Source: Actinomycetes bacterium (GTDB lineage: Bacteria; Actinomycetota; Actinomycetes; Actinomycetales; Microbacteriaceae). Taken from it: DNA of 50,234 nt. The translations under genes were made by a program, and so were the position numbers. The notes beneath the pieces were generated by a model. The model did not search any database. It had not been told where the DNA came from and saw only the letters and a list, made by a program, of their open reading frames with translations. Below, one piece after another: positions 49,908-50,234 of the stretch (the first letter of the stretch is position 1; every line of letters begins with the position of its first letter). Location: positions 1 through 50,234 of the forward strand of contig JAEYZI010000032.1 in assembly GCA_023428065.1 (NCBI GenBank), in the 5' to 3' direction.

Positions 49908-50234
49908 ATGACGAGCGCGACAGCAACCCGTATCCACCGCCACGGCGCCGGCGTGAAGACCGCGCTCACCGTGCTCGCCGTGCTTCTGCTCACGGTCTTC
50001 CTGCTCTTCATGCTGACGAGCGACAAGATCACGGCCGGCGCGGGTCAGCTCGCCGACGGCCTCGACACGGCGCGCACCGGCACGTCGACCCTCTCCGACG
50101 GCGCGCGCTCGCTCGCCGACGGGAACGCGCGTCTCGCGGAGGGCGCCTCGACGGCCGCCGGGGGCGCCGACAAGCTCAGTGCGGGTGCGGCGAGCGCCGC
50201 CGACGGCGCCTCGCGCCTCGCCGCGGGCGCAGCA
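49908..50234 (+). CDS. YhgE/Pip-like membrane protein (3' end missing)
   Basis: The first 109 codons of a gene cut by the window edge. A short basic N terminus is followed by one membrane helix (residues about 19-37, LTVLAVLLLTVFLLFML) and then repeated seven-residue units of the type L-x-x-G-A/L-A-D-G (QLADGLD, SLADGNA, RLAEGAS, KLSAGAA). This is the heptad-repeat stalk typical of YhgE/Pip and related exporter-like proteins. A GAAGGAG ribosome site at 49895-49901 sets ATG 49908. The upstream palindromes predict regulation. Confidence 0.8.
   Translation, partial: MTSATATRIHRHGAGVKTALTVLAVLLLTVFLLFMLTSDKITAGAGQLADGLDTARTGTSTLSDGARSLADGNARLAEGASTAAGGADKLSAGAASAADGASRLAAGAA

Overview
The window is high-GC, densely packed DNA from an actinobacterium. 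Third codon positions are almost all G or C, starts are a mix of ATG and GTG, and many same-strand genes overlap by 4 bp (ATGA or GTGA). Many starts lie 6-7 nt after a TANNNT -10 hexamer, which suggests leaderless transcripts. The F420/LLM-type oxidoreductase, the DtxR/IdeR-like iron boxes, the HmuTUV heme system and the recurrent 'GGATGC' word suggest a free-living Microbacteriaceae-like organism. That assignment is inference from sequence style; no rRNA marker is present. I saw no tRNA, rRNA, insertion sequence, prophage or CRISPR array.

Layout. (1) 1-5352: a sugar ABC importer (binding protein cut by the window edge, two permeases), a GH1 beta-glucosidase and a LacI-type regulator, i.e. 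a beta-glucoside/cello-oligosaccharide utilisation operon. (2) 5358-7724: a small GNAT protein, two membrane proteins of unknown role and an SGNH hydrolase. (3) 7734-10643: heme ABC transporter hmuUV translationally coupled to an unusual lipoate-protein-ligase-family gene, with an iron box over the promoter. (4) 10640-16019: alpha/beta hydrolase, two related MFS exporters, a 10-TM protein and a DUF1992 protein. (5) 16047-19440: transglutaminase / alpha-E / circularly permuted ATP-grasp operon, the last protein ending in a polyglutamine tail. (6) 19441-19749: a divergent spacer with a candidate C-rich-loop small RNA and a second iron box, followed by lipoprotein hmuT.

(7) 20916-27081 is the most interesting stretch. 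Six tightly coupled genes encode a response-regulator/PIG-L-deacetylase fusion, an ATP-grasp ligase, a PHP phosphoesterase, a PgaC/IcaA-like GT2 glycosyltransferase, a 49-aa single-pass membrane protein and a PAS histidine kinase. I read this as a candidate signal-controlled surface-glycan or glycoconjugate system, perhaps one in which phosphorelay acts directly on an enzyme instead of on transcription. (8) 27078-31467: aldo/keto reductase, SGNH hydrolase, alpha/beta hydrolase, acyl-CoA-dehydrogenase-like flavoprotein and Gfo/Idh/MocA oxidoreductase. (9) 31526-38523: arginine/proline catabolism, made of an arginine dihydrolase/dimethylargininase-family enzyme, ornithine aminotransferase RocD, a divergent Lrp/AsnC regulator, an aldo/keto reductase and bifunctional PutA. 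Together these would take arginine through ornithine and P5C to glutamate.

(10) 38541-43845: NADPH-FMN reductase with a divergent MarR regulator and paired operators, a NarL-type two-component system and a NatAB-like ABC exporter. Two copies of a dispersed long hairpin bound this block, and their differences are compensated base pair for base pair. (11) 43858-50234: threonine aldolase, acyl-CoA synthetase, LLM oxidoreductase, acetyl-CoA synthetase, and the start of a YhgE/Pip-like membrane protein behind a cluster of perfect palindromes.
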